Below, piece after piece: positions 6,655 through 13,965 of a DNA stretch of 13,965 nucleotides. The translations under genes and the position numbers were made by a program. Position 1 is the first letter of the stretch, and every line of letters begins with the position of its first letter. Below the pieces are notes generated by a model. It was not told where the DNA came from and ran no database searches. It saw only the letters and a list, made by a program, of their open reading frames with translations. Source of the stretch: Myxococcales bacterium (GTDB lineage: Bacteria > Myxococcota > Polyangia > HGW-17 > SLPX01); assembly GCA_007131745.1 (NCBI GenBank), contig SLPX01000385.1, positions 1-13,965 on the forward strand, given 5' to 3'.

Positions 6655-6682
6655 TTGACAAATGAAAAATCATCTGAAAAAT
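6655..6682 (+). promoter_or_regulatory. probable promoter of the barrel-TPR operon
   Basis: TTGACA (6655-6660), a perfect -35, is followed after 16 bp by AAAAAT (6677-6682), 4 of 6 matches to the -10 consensus. Transcription would begin near 6690, giving a leader of about 30 bases. The surrounding sequence is A/T-rich compared with the genes. The rest of the 6451-6719 gap shows no gene and no clear promoter for the kinase on the other strand. Confidence 0.45.
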
Positions 6683-6719
6683 CGAACTTTGGAGTCCGGC
6701 CGATTAGAAACATTTTGTT

Positions 6720-8636
6720 ATGATTGAGACACGAACCAAAACGTGGATATCCTTCCTTTTGTTCCTGGCAGCAAGCTTTGCTTTGCTCATCCCGAGTTTT
6801 CCGGCCTCCGGCCAGATCACATCCACGAGAGTCTATACCTCCCGCCGCAAAAGAGACAGCGCGGATAAAAAGGACGCGGACAAGAAAGACGCGGATAAGA
6901 AAGACGCGGACAAGAAAGACGCGGATAAGAAAGACGCGGATAAAAAAGACGCGGACAAGAAAGACGCGGACAAGAAAGACGAGCATACCAAAGCTGTTTC
7001 AAAAGAAGAAGGGGAACAGCCCGCCGAAGGTTCGGATACGAAATTGGAAGAGGGTGAACCGGGAGAAGAAGAGGGAGAAAAAAGCGCTATGCCGTGGAAA
7101 GACGATTCCGCGGAAAAGTACGGTACACACCTGCCATGGGGAGAAGGAGTCGAAAAATCCGAGGATCCTGAAATGAAAACCCCTGGAGAAGAGGATCCGG
7201 AAGCGACTTCCGAAAAAGCCGATGAAGCTGAAAAAGAATTGCTGGTATACAGCGTCAAAGCATTCGGCACCACCAAGACCACGCCCGAAACCCTTCTTGC
7301 GATAGCTGCTGTGAAAAAGGGAGATTTAATTACGCCGGAGTATATAGAAGAGGTGCGAAAACGCGTGATCAATTCACAGCTCTTCCGGGAGGTAAAAGTT
7401 TTTTTTGAAGAACTGCCCCACAAAGAGGGCTGGGCTTACCTGTTCATTGAAGCGAGGGATCGCCACTCTTGGTTCATTGCTCCCATGTTTCAATGGCAGG
7501 ACGGCAGGTGGGGCGGAGCTTTTGCTTATGGAGAATCCAATCTTTTCGGCTGGGGAAAGAGATTGGGTGTGGCAGGGCGTTATTTGAACGATTCCCAGGG
7601 GTTGGGCATTGTTTACGATGATCCTAAAGCGTTTGGAACACCACTTACATACCGCGTGGGCTTGGGGTTTCAAAGAAACGAATTAAAAGAATACCCCAGG
7701 ATCATGGGGCCCGTGATGAAGCGATCCCGCCCGGCCAGAAGAGTGTGGATACAGCAGCTTTTCGGCAGTTTCGAGTTCGGATACCGGTTTTTTAAGCAGC
7801 TCAGCGTGAAAGCAGGTTACGAATTCGGAATGGTGGCTTTTGGAAAACCCGAATGTCCACACGAGGATCCGGAAACCGGGAGGTCCAATGTGTGCGGTCC
7901 GCCCGAAGATGAATTTTCAGGGGCTTATCCCGGGCCGATCGCGTTCAAGAACAACGATGAAACATGGAATAGCCACACCTATCGGGGAGGAAAATTCTGG
8001 AACTGGAAAAGGGAAGCCCGGTTTGGGATCGATTTGGATTATGACAGGATCATAGACATTTACGGAGTTCAGCAAGGCCACCGGTTGAGGTTCGAGCTGG
8101 ATGTATCGCACCCTTACCTCGGGTCGGAGTTCAAATTCGCAAAATGGATGATTTACGGAAAAAAGATTTTTCCCATTTTCAAGACGCATTACATAGACAT
8201 TACTTTTAAACATGAACAGACATACAATGCCCCGTTTCACAGGGAGCTTTTCATGGGAGGCCGGCTGCTTCCCGGCTATGTTCACCGTCTTGCTCTGGGT
8301 GATACGAACACCGCTTTCATGCTTACCTACAACCTTCCGCTTTTCAAGGTATGGTGGTTTCATTTCAGGCAGGTTTTCTATTACAGAAACGCGTGGATCT
8401 TTTTCAGGAAAGGCGGCGGAGAGGAGCCTTATTTCACGGAGAGCGCGGGCGTCAGGCGTTATCACCTGGCACACACACCCGGACCCAGAGATAGGGCGTC
8501 TTTTCTGCAATCCATCGGCACGGGGCTGAGATTGTATGTAAAAGCTCTGGCGATTCCTTTGCTGGGAGCGGATATCGGCTACGGTTTCGAGTCGAATGAT
8601 GTAAGATTCTATTTTTACTTGGGGCGATCATATTGA
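6720..8636 (+). CDS. Omp85/BamA-family outer-membrane protein with one POTRA-like domain
   Basis: A 638-residue outer-membrane protein. A signal peptide (about 1-30, core SFLLFLAASFALLIPSF) is followed by eight ADKKD repeats (48-87), an acidic Glu/Gly-rich linker (about 94-171), one POTRA-like domain (about 174-246, with 'LFREVKVFFEELP' and 'YLFIEARDR') and a beta-barrel (about 250-638) ending in an aromatic residue (GRSY). The barrel contains 'FMGGRLLPGY' (511-520), which lines up with the L6 loop of Omp85 proteins; the usual V/L-R-G-Y is L-P-G-Y here. BamA itself has five POTRA domains, so this is not BamA but a shorter relative that may move or insert proteins or lipids at the outer membrane. 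The ribosome binding site before ATG 6720 is poor. The gene overlaps the TPR gene at TTGA, suggesting coupled translation. Confidence 0.85.
   Translation: MIETRTKTWISFLLFLAASFALLIPSFPASGQITSTRVYTSRRKRDSADKKDADKKDADKKDADKKDADKKDADKKDADKKDADKKDEHTKAVSKEEGEQPAEGSDTKLEEGEPGEEEGEKSAMPWKDDSAEKYGTHLPWGEGVEKSEDPEMKTPGEEDPEATSEKADEAEKELLVYSVKAFGTTKTTPETLLAIAAVKKGDLITPEYIEEVRKRVINSQLFREVKVFFEELPHKEGWAYLFIEARDRHSWFIAPMFQWQDGRWGGAFAYGESNLFGWGKRLGVAGRYLNDSQGLGIVYDDPKAFGTPLTYRVGLGFQRNELKEYPRIMGPVMKRSRPARRVWIQQLFGSFEFGYRFFKQLSVKAGYEFGMVAFGKPECPHEDPETGRSNVCGPPEDEFSGAYPGPIAFKNNDETWNSHTYRGGKFWNWKREARFGIDLDYDRIIDIYGVQQGHRLRFELDVSHPYLGSEFKFAKWMIYGKKIFPIFKTHYIDITFKHEQTYNAPFHRELFMGGRLLPGYVHRLALGDTNTAFMLTYNLPLFKVWWFHFRQVFYYRNAWIFFRKGGGEEPYFTESAGVRRYHLAHTPGPRDRASFLQSIGTGLRLYVKALAIPLLGADIGYGFESNDVRFYFYLGRSY
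6861..6980 (+). repeat. eight in-frame 15-bp repeats encoding ADKKD
   Basis: Eight perfect-length 15-bp units lie head to tail, each encoding Ala-Asp-Lys-Lys-Asp (residues 48-87 of the barrel protein). The units differ only at synonymous third positions (GAT/GAC, AAA/AAG), so the peptide is kept exactly while the DNA has drifted. Changes in unit number would keep the frame and alter only the length of the periplasmic linker. Confidence 0.97.
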
Positions 8637-10219
8637 AATCTTTCTCGAAAAACATGGCTCTTCCCAAAACTTTTTTCCACCGGGGAAAAATTGTTCTTGC
8701 ACTCACAGCACTGCTCCTGGTGGTCGGGTTGAATGAAGCCCGGTCGCAAATCACTGCGCAAAACCGAATGTGGTCGCTCGCAATAAGAGCGGCCGATTCC
8801 CTTAATATGGGTGATCCCGGACGCTCTGTTCATCATTTCCAACAAGCGGTCGAATTCGTGGCGAGCGAGGAAATGAAGACGGCTCTTGCCCTCAGTCGCT
8901 TCCTTGCAGGGGACGCGAAACGAGCGCTCGAGGATCTCGAAGAACTTGTAAAAGAAGGTGCTGCACAGTCCTCTGTCCACTATTGGCACGGCAGGCTTCT
9001 TGCAGCCGCCTCCAACAATGCAAGGGCGTGCAAATCCATGGACAGGGCGCTCAGTCTCGGCGGAGACAAGCCCGTTTACCTGGTTGCCAAAGCGATGATC
9101 TGCAGGAGAGCCGGTCGAACTGCTGAAGCTCGAAAAGCGCTTCTGGACGCGGCAGCACGCCACGGCAACCTTATGGATCCGAAACTTTTTCCGGATCTCC
9201 ATGCCGGGGTTCTGGAGATGGTTTTCGAGTCTTTCCGGGACTTTCCAAGAAAACAAACCGCCTATGTGACGATGGCCCACTTGTATTTCAACGGTGGTTT
9301 CTACTGCCGCGCCGAATCTATGGCGGACGAGGTGCTGAAGCAATGGGGAAATATCCACGAAGGGCTTTTTATCAAGGCCCGCGTAGCGTTTGCCGCGGGT
9401 GATGCAAAAAGCGCGTTGTCATGGGCGGGTAAGGCGTTGGCAAGCAGCCCTTCGGACGGCCCCTCGCTGGCGTTGCGTGGCGAGATCAACATGTTTTTGG
9501 GAAACAACGACCGTGCGCTTGCGGACATCGAAAGGTCGGTGAAGCTGGATCCCAAAAACGCGGTCAACCTGGCTCGACTGGGACACATTCTATGGGAAAG
9601 AGGACATTTCGGCAGAGCCGAGCGGATGTTTCGATATGCTCTTTCGCGTTCTTCTTCATCAGCGCCCGCGCACATCGGCCTCGCCAAATCGCTGGATCGC
9701 CTCAAAAAGCAAGAGGATGCGGAAAGACATTACAAGATCGCCATTTCGATCAATCCCATGAGCGCGGAATACCGACAAGCATACGCATTGTTTCTCCAGA
9801 GACGCGGAGAAGAAAAGCGGGCGAAAGACCAGGTTCTGACCGCGGCTGAGTTATCGAGGGCACAGCAGCTCTTTGAAAAGCGGGTGTCTCAAGAGATGAA
9901 AAAACATTCTGCTCTTCAAAAAGTTCTTAGAGCGGGAACACCTGAAAAAACCCAACAAATTCTGAAAAAACACGGTGTCCCTCGTTCGGCCGCCAGGTTT
10001 TTGGAGTTGCACATGGTCGCGGCCCGGAAACCAAACGAACGATCTTCATCATCTCTTTCCATGGCCGGTTCCGTTCTTTCAGCCCTGGATCCCAAATTGC
10101 TTCTCTCCCCGTCGACGCCCGTGAATCTTGTTACCTACAGCGGCAAGGTGAGAAGAAAAATTGAATTCACTTACGTCCGCCGTCTGAATTTCGTCAACCC
10201 GTCTCTCCTGGGGCGTTGA
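8633..10219 (+). CDS. secreted TPR-repeat protein
   Basis: A 528-residue protein with a signal peptide (core KIVLALTALLLVVGL at 19-33, cleavage probably near EARS-Q39), so it works in the periplasm. Several tetratricopeptide-like helix pairs fill about residues 44-400; the clearest are about 243-273, 277-307, 311-341 and 345-377 with the usual small and aromatic residues (AFAAGDAKSALSWAGKAL, FLGNNDRALADIERSV). The last 120 residues are not TPR-like and contain a Ser-rich patch (471-476). The TTG start overlaps the stop of the barrel gene and has GGGGC upstream; an ATG at 8654 is the alternative but has no ribosome binding site and shortens the n-region. Overlap with the barrel gene suggests a common complex, with the TPRs as docking surface. 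It is longer than BamD and lacks a lipobox. Confidence 0.85.
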   Translation: MKSFSKNMALPKTFFHRGKIVLALTALLLVVGLNEARSQITAQNRMWSLAIRAADSLNMGDPGRSVHHFQQAVEFVASEEMKTALALSRFLAGDAKRALEDLEELVKEGAAQSSVHYWHGRLLAAASNNARACKSMDRALSLGGDKPVYLVAKAMICRRAGRTAEARKALLDAAARHGNLMDPKLFPDLHAGVLEMVFESFRDFPRKQTAYVTMAHLYFNGGFYCRAESMADEVLKQWGNIHEGLFIKARVAFAAGDAKSALSWAGKALASSPSDGPSLALRGEINMFLGNNDRALADIERSVKLDPKNAVNLARLGHILWERGHFGRAERMFRYALSRSSSSAPAHIGLAKSLDRLKKQEDAERHYKIAISINPMSAEYRQAYALFLQRRGEEKRAKDQVLTAAELSRAQQLFEKRVSQEMKKHSALQKVLRAGTPEKTQQILKKHGVPRSAARFLELHMVAARKPNERSSSSLSMAGSVLSALDPKLLLSPSTPVNLVTYSGKVRRKIEFTYVRRLNFVNPSLLGR

Positions 10220-10230
10220 TTCGCCCGCTT

Positions 10231-11064
10231 TCAGTCGGTTATACGAAAATCCTTTTTTGCAGCGGTTTTGTCTCCAAGCAACGCGGCCACCCGGTAAACT
10301 CCCTTGCAGTATCCCTTCTTCACTTTGGGCATCACGAAATACAACCGCTGTGAACTTCTTAGAAGGATCTCGTCGCTCTCCGAATAAAATGAAAAATCCT
10401 GGTCACCCCTTTTCCGACGCCACACTATTCTCAATGTTGCGCCTGGTTCCGGATTGGCCGCCTCCACCAACAACCCGACAGCGCCGTCTTTCGCTGAAAA
10501 AATCTTTTGGGAATCGCTCTCGTCGGGGTGATCCGGCGCGGGCTTCTTCCCTTTGTACAGACTCATCCGGATCTTTTCTTCCGTAAACACCCTGAACCGC
10601 GCTTTTTCGACATTTTTCCCGTTTCTTTCTATAATTACCTCGTATTCGCATCCCGGCCATGTTCCGCTTCGTGAGGGCGCAGAAAAAAACGTTGCGCCTG
10701 ATCCCTCGACCACCTGGGGTCTCACGTGAAAAAGTTTTCTTTTCGAAGAACCTTCACCTTCTTTATCCAGGTGATACCAGCTTGCTCGGAGTTCGGTTTC
10801 AGGAGGAAGATTTTCGTGTTCCACGACCAAGTCAAACCTTGGGTGCAGCGGCGAAAAAACATCTTTCGTGGGTCCTTGCCGGCCCTCGGGAAGAAGAATC
10901 CACGCCACGGTGTAGACCTCCCGAATCTTTCCTTCGGAAGCAATGCACCTGCAACGAAATCCATACATAGGACCGACCGCAAGGCCGATCAAAAAAACAA
11001 ACCACCAATTTCCCTTGATCCCTGAATGATTTTCTATAGTAGAAACGCCTCTTTTTCGGTTCAT
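10231..11064 (-). CDS. secreted protein with a duplicated Ig-like domain, unknown function
   Basis: I do not recognise a named family. The 277-residue protein starts at ATG 11064, with a very strong GGAGGAG 7 bp upstream; a TTG at 11091 is less likely. A signal peptide or anchor lies at about 19-36 (core NWWFVFLIGLAV). Two all-beta halves repeat each other: about 68-160 and 187-275. Shared features in order are 'VFSPLHPRFDLVVE' against 'IFSAKDGAVGLLVE', a Trp about 15 residues later (Trp96, Trp215), a single Cys before a 'Y-x-V' strand (Cys139, Cys253) and a closing 'FRV/FRI' strand. The fold looks like a tandem of immunoglobulin-type sandwiches. It lies on the opposite strand inside the envelope block, with its 3' end only 11 bp from the TPR gene, and is divergent from the propeller lipoprotein. 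Confidence 0.78.
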   Translation of the reverse strand: MNRKRGVSTIENHSGIKGNWWFVFLIGLAVGPMYGFRCRCIASEGKIREVYTVAWILLPEGRQGPTKDVFSPLHPRFDLVVEHENLPPETELRASWYHLDKEGEGSSKRKLFHVRPQVVEGSGATFFSAPSRSGTWPGCEYEVIIERNGKNVEKARFRVFTEEKIRMSLYKGKKPAPDHPDESDSQKIFSAKDGAVGLLVEAANPEPGATLRIVWRRKRGDQDFSFYSESDEILLRSSQRLYFVMPKVKKGYCKGVYRVAALLGDKTAAKKDFRITD

Positions 11065-11136
11065 CTCGGTCTCCTCCAAGGCAGATAACAAAAGGCTGAA
11101 GATCTGGCAAGTGAGAGTTTATCTTTCGGACCGTTT

Positions 11137-11144
11137 GCTATAGA
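11137..11144 (+). promoter_or_regulatory. possible extended -10 promoter of the propeller lipoprotein
   Basis: TGC directly before TATAGA (11139-11144) fits an extended -10 element (TGN-TATAAT, 4 of 6 matches in the hexamer). No good -35 is present, which extended -10 promoters tolerate. It lies about 80 bases before the chosen start at 11224. Confidence 0.35.
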
Positions 11145-11223
11145 CTCCCGCCAGAAAAGCATGAAACAGAAAAGAAATAGAACCGATGATGAAACCCGCA
11201 TGAAAGAGGAGGTCATGGGGAAT

Positions 11224-13650
11224 ATGGATTCCAAACGAAACAACACAATACGAAATCTTGCAATTGCATCATCATTTGCAGTGATTTTTCAGCTCACCGG
11301 ATGTCCCAAGCCTGGTCCTGAACCCACGCCGAAAACTCCGGACCGACAGACCATGGAATTTCCGTGGTTGATGTGGAACAGACCTGTTGAAGGCAGACTT
11401 CATGTCGTAAAATCAACCGAGCGACGAATCATTGCGATTGAATACGGTGAATTGGAGGGTGGGCGCTTGGAACCGATTGCCGTGGTGGGGCTGGAAACCG
11501 AAACCGGACAGGAACGGTGGCGCAGGCAACTAAGATTGAAACTTGCAAATCCCGATCAACCATGGAGCGTTCAGATCGCGCTGAGAGAACGAGTGCTCGC
11601 TGTTTGGCTGGCCGACCAGAGCCTTCTTGGAATCGATTTGTTTACCGGGCATAACTTCTGGGAGAAACCCCGGCCGGAAAGCATGGGTGTCAAGGCTGTG
11701 GGGTTTGGTTTTGTTACTGCATGGCAAGACAAGGTCTTTTTCCTGAAACCGGAATCAGGCGAGGTCATGAACACCTTTGATATTCCCGCAAAGGTGACCG
11801 CACCGCTCGTTATCAGCGAGGAAGGTGAAGCCGTGATGGTTTGTGAAGGAAAACTCGTGGGGCTGGACCTGAATTCAGGAAAGGTCAATTGGACACATGA
11901 AATGGACCTCGCAGGAGGAAGGTTGCCCGCAAAAGAACCCAGGGTGTCTGAAGACAGAGTAATCCTTTCCCATGATACCGTTGACACGATTGAAAAAACC
12001 CAGGTGATGCGTTTGGACGCTAAAACACTCCAGCCTAAATGGGAAACTACTCTCCAGGGGCGGGTGCGTACCCACAACGCGATCTGGGAAGATGTTTCCG
12101 AACTTCAACTCCTCATGCAAATGCGAGACTTGGACCAGGTTTGGCAGCGTTTGAACCCGGCCGACGGCGAAATGAAGGGAACCCTGGAAGGCCGTGACAG
12201 GGCAAGATGTTTACGTGGTCGAATGCGGTTGTATTGTCCATACCGCCGCGAGGGAGCCAATGGAATAGAAGCCCTTGATATTGAAACCATGGAGTCTTTG
12301 TGGACGTGGGAGACAATAGGAGACAGCGCGAAAAACGAACACAAGTACATAAACGGGGTGATGTACGTGGCCGATATGGAACACATAATAGGCCTTGATG
12401 CATCGGGGCAAACCGTTTTCAAGGGAAGGGTCGCGTTTCCGGATCTCAATCTTCAAGTCAACCGAATACTGGGCGCGCACAACGGTGTCCTTGTTGTAAC
12501 CGTTGTAGACTGGGGTGACATCGGGCAGGCGGGAAAAGGTGAGATCTGGGGCATTGACCTGAAAACCTCCCGGCGAAGATGGAGAAGGGAACTTCCGGGA
12601 ACGCTCTATACTATCGATGCGGTAAGAATGAAAGGCGGGTTCGTCTATTACATGGATCACCTGCGAATCCATTTGGTCAGGGCGGACACCGGTGCATCGC
12701 CGAGAAACTGGATCCACAAGATGGAAGGCAAACCGCCCGCGCCTCCCCGCCTGGTACTGGAAGACGACTTGTTGTATGCCGTCAGGGGGGAAAATCTCGC
12801 TGTATTCAACCGCAAGACCACCAGTCCCATGTGGGGAACAAAATTGGAGGCGGGCAGCCGGGTTGTGGGTGCCCTTTCCGGTTTGCTCATAGTACGATCC
12901 ATTGACAAGAAGATTCACGCGTACAGCGCGGAAAACTCCAAGAAACTCTGGTCTTTGCCATGGGGCGAACCAGCGGATCCACAATTTTTGGACCTTTCCG
13001 GAAGCGCTGATGGGGGTCTGCTGATAGCGGGCCGTGAGGGGTCCAAGATCGTGAGCATTGAATCAGGCAAAAAAATAAAAGATCACCCGGGAGTTCGGCA
13101 CATCCGCCGGCTCGAAAACGGCGACATACTATCGGTCCAGGTTCGTCGCAGCGTACCGACTGCTGAAAAAGAGTTCGTGGTTTTGGAAATCAGCCGAACC
13201 GCCGGAGAAGTAAAGCTCAAGGAAATGTGGCGCAAACCCCTCCCCCGAGCCAAGGATTCCCGGGAAAAGAGCGGCTATTCTTGGTGGACCACGGCTGGAG
13301 CGTATCTTCTCTTCAATGAAAAAAGCTCCGGATGCTTAAAGGCCGTGGACCTTTACGAAGGCAAAACCACCTGGAAGAATTGCGAACCCGACTGGCCCGT
13401 TCCGCCTCTTTTCTACAGAGGCTACCTGTACGCGGGCACCGGTGGTTTGCGTCCCACGAAACCTGCGGACATACAGGGTCTTTTGCAAATCGACATTGAA
13501 ACCGGCAAATCAGACTCAATCCTGAGGATTCCGGGGCCTGAAACCGCGGTAAACCGCTTCCTGGTCAATTCCCCCGCTCCAATCAAGGATGGTGTGCTCT
13601 ACATCTTGACTCACGGGCCCAGATTGAGAGGGGTGAAGGTGAGTGACTAG
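11224..13650 (+). CDS. lipoprotein with PQQ/BamB-like beta-propeller repeats
   Basis: An 808-residue predicted lipoprotein. The signal peptide (MDSKRNNTIR then a hydrophobic core) ends in the lipobox LTGC with Cys27; Pro at +2 does not suggest inner-membrane retention. A Pro-rich linker follows (28-41). The rest is built of PQQ-type propeller motifs with the pattern 'x-D-x-x-T/S-G-x-x-x-W', for example GLETETGQERW, GIDLFTGHNFW, GLDLNSGKVNW, GIDLKTSRRRW and AVDLYEGKTTW. About ten can be counted, more than the eight of BamB, so two propellers are possible. No dehydrogenase catalytic motif is visible; a scaffold or binding role is more likely. ATG 11224 has AGGAGG about 11 bases upstream; starts at 11161 or 11215 would only lengthen the leader. 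Its neighbours fit an envelope-assembly role. Confidence 0.87.
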   Translation: MDSKRNNTIRNLAIASSFAVIFQLTGCPKPGPEPTPKTPDRQTMEFPWLMWNRPVEGRLHVVKSTERRIIAIEYGELEGGRLEPIAVVGLETETGQERWRRQLRLKLANPDQPWSVQIALRERVLAVWLADQSLLGIDLFTGHNFWEKPRPESMGVKAVGFGFVTAWQDKVFFLKPESGEVMNTFDIPAKVTAPLVISEEGEAVMVCEGKLVGLDLNSGKVNWTHEMDLAGGRLPAKEPRVSEDRVILSHDTVDTIEKTQVMRLDAKTLQPKWETTLQGRVRTHNAIWEDVSELQLLMQMRDLDQVWQRLNPADGEMKGTLEGRDRARCLRGRMRLYCPYRREGANGIEALDIETMESLWTWETIGDSAKNEHKYINGVMYVADMEHIIGLDASGQTVFKGRVAFPDLNLQVNRILGAHNGVLVVTVVDWGDIGQAGKGEIWGIDLKTSRRRWRRELPGTLYTIDAVRMKGGFVYYMDHLRIHLVRADTGASPRNWIHKMEGKPPAPPRLVLEDDLLYAVRGENLAVFNRKTTSPMWGTKLEAGSRVVGALSGLLIVRSIDKKIHAYSAENSKKLWSLPWGEPADPQFLDLSGSADGGLLIAGREGSKIVSIESGKKIKDHPGVRHIRRLENGDILSVQVRRSVPTAEKEFVVLEISRTAGEVKLKEMWRKPLPRAKDSREKSGYSWWTTAGAYLLFNEKSSGCLKAVDLYEGKTTWKNCEPDWPVPPLFYRGYLYAGTGGLRPTKPADIQGLLQIDIETGKSDSILRIPGPETAVNRFLVNSPAPIKDGVLYILTHGPRLRGVKVSD

Positions 13651-13738
13651 GTTCTCAGGTCTTAAAAGTAATTTCACGGAACCATAGTAGTAGATACGGA
13701 GAGATACGAATCGATAACGAACCGTTGCGGTAGATTCC

Positions 13739-13965
13739 ATGGCGGAGCATTCAAAAAAAAAACCGGCCGAAAAAGAACCATGGATTCCGCCCGGGTGGGG
13801 AATGGTGCAAAGGCCGAATCGGTTGCATCGGCTCTTGTTTCGTTTGTTTTTCGACGTGAGGGATCTGGGTCCGGAGTGTCGTGAGCGAATAAGGGAAAAC
13901 GTCAAAGATCATATTCCTGTCTACATAGCCGGTCACAGGCAGTTTTTTGTTTTTCTCTTTTTCAA
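13739..13965 (+). CDS. partial gene, possibly a PlsB-like acyltransferase N-terminus
   Basis: An open frame of 75 codons runs off the window end with no stop. The protein begins MAEHSKKKPAEKEPWIPPGW and continues with a basic, aromatic helix-like part (RLHRLLFRLFFDVRDLG, about 29-45). Then comes 'IPVYIAGHRQFFVFLFF' (about 59-75). This last segment recalls the early 'VVYV-x-R-x-R-x-x-x-D' stretch of glycerol-3-phosphate acyltransferases, just before the catalytic HX4D region, which would lie outside the window. The similarity is short and the assignment is a guess. The start has no strong ribosome binding site; an in-frame TAA lies 22 bases upstream (13715-13717), and an internal ATG at residue 22 is the alternative. 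It is 88 bp downstream of the propeller lipoprotein and on the same strand. Confidence 0.5.
   Translation, partial: MAEHSKKKPAEKEPWIPPGWGMVQRPNRLHRLLFRLFFDVRDLGPECRERIRENVKDHIPVYIAGHRQFFVFLFF

Noticed and set aside
6861..6980. CRISPR array
   Set aside because: The units are 15 bp, contiguous and without spacers, and all encode the same pentapeptide in a long gene.
6642..7423. Minus-strand and alternate-frame ORFs across the ADKKD repeats
   Set aside because: Their repetitive peptides (FLSAS, FLVRV, RKTRI) are simply other readings of the 15-bp units; the plus-strand frame has a signal peptide and a full barrel.
6720..8636. Canonical BamA
   Set aside because: Only one POTRA-like domain, a long repetitive linker and total length below 650 residues do not fit the five-POTRA BamA of about 800 residues.

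Overview
The window reads as a chromosomal segment of a Gram-negative bacterium of deltaproteobacterial type (Desulfobacterota or Myxococcota-like). This placement is an inference. It rests on a membrane-anchored eukaryote-type Ser/Thr kinase with the 'RDVSPSN' catalytic-loop style, a Flp-type pilin of the 'GQGMTEY' type, an Omp85-family outer-membrane barrel and several lipoproteins. There are no rRNA or tRNA genes, no insertion sequences and no CRISPR array. Twelve protein-coding genes can be supported, the last one cut by the window end.

Left part (1-2285). A GC-rich, hairpin-rich stretch without a convincing gene (1-about 240) precedes two tandem small heat-shock (Hsp20) genes at 375-800 and 818-1219. 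A pyrimidine tract upstream of the first gene can pair with its strong ribosome binding site, so an RNA thermometer is conceivable. Next come a Flp/class IV pilin (1401-1652) and an A24-type prepilin peptidase (1728-2285). The pilin and its processing enzyme are present, but no other Tad/type IV secretion genes are in view.

Middle part (2282-6450). On the minus strand, a lipoprotein of unknown function (ending at 3540) is followed by a protein with two phosphoribosyltransferase-like domains in tandem. The second PRT domain looks degenerate. Divergent from the lipoprotein is a single-domain response regulator (4722-5147), preceded by a very good sigma70-type promoter. A C-terminally anchored Ser/Thr kinase (5251-6450, minus) converges on the regulator. 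Receiver, kinase and lipoprotein together suggest a signalling neighbourhood, but nothing shows that they act on each other.

Right part (6720-13965). This is an envelope block. An Omp85/BamA-like barrel carries a single POTRA-like domain and an eight-fold ADKKD linker repeat. It overlaps a secreted TPR protein at a shared TTGA. A secreted protein with a duplicated Ig-like domain lies on the opposite strand. A large lipoprotein made of PQQ/BamB-like propeller motifs follows. The last reading frame, open at the window edge, may be the N-terminus of a PlsB-like acyltransferase. Barrel, TPR protein and propeller lipoprotein recall the parts list of an outer-membrane assembly machine, but they are not canonical BamA, BamD and BamB. 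An accessory assembly or export system is an inference worth testing.
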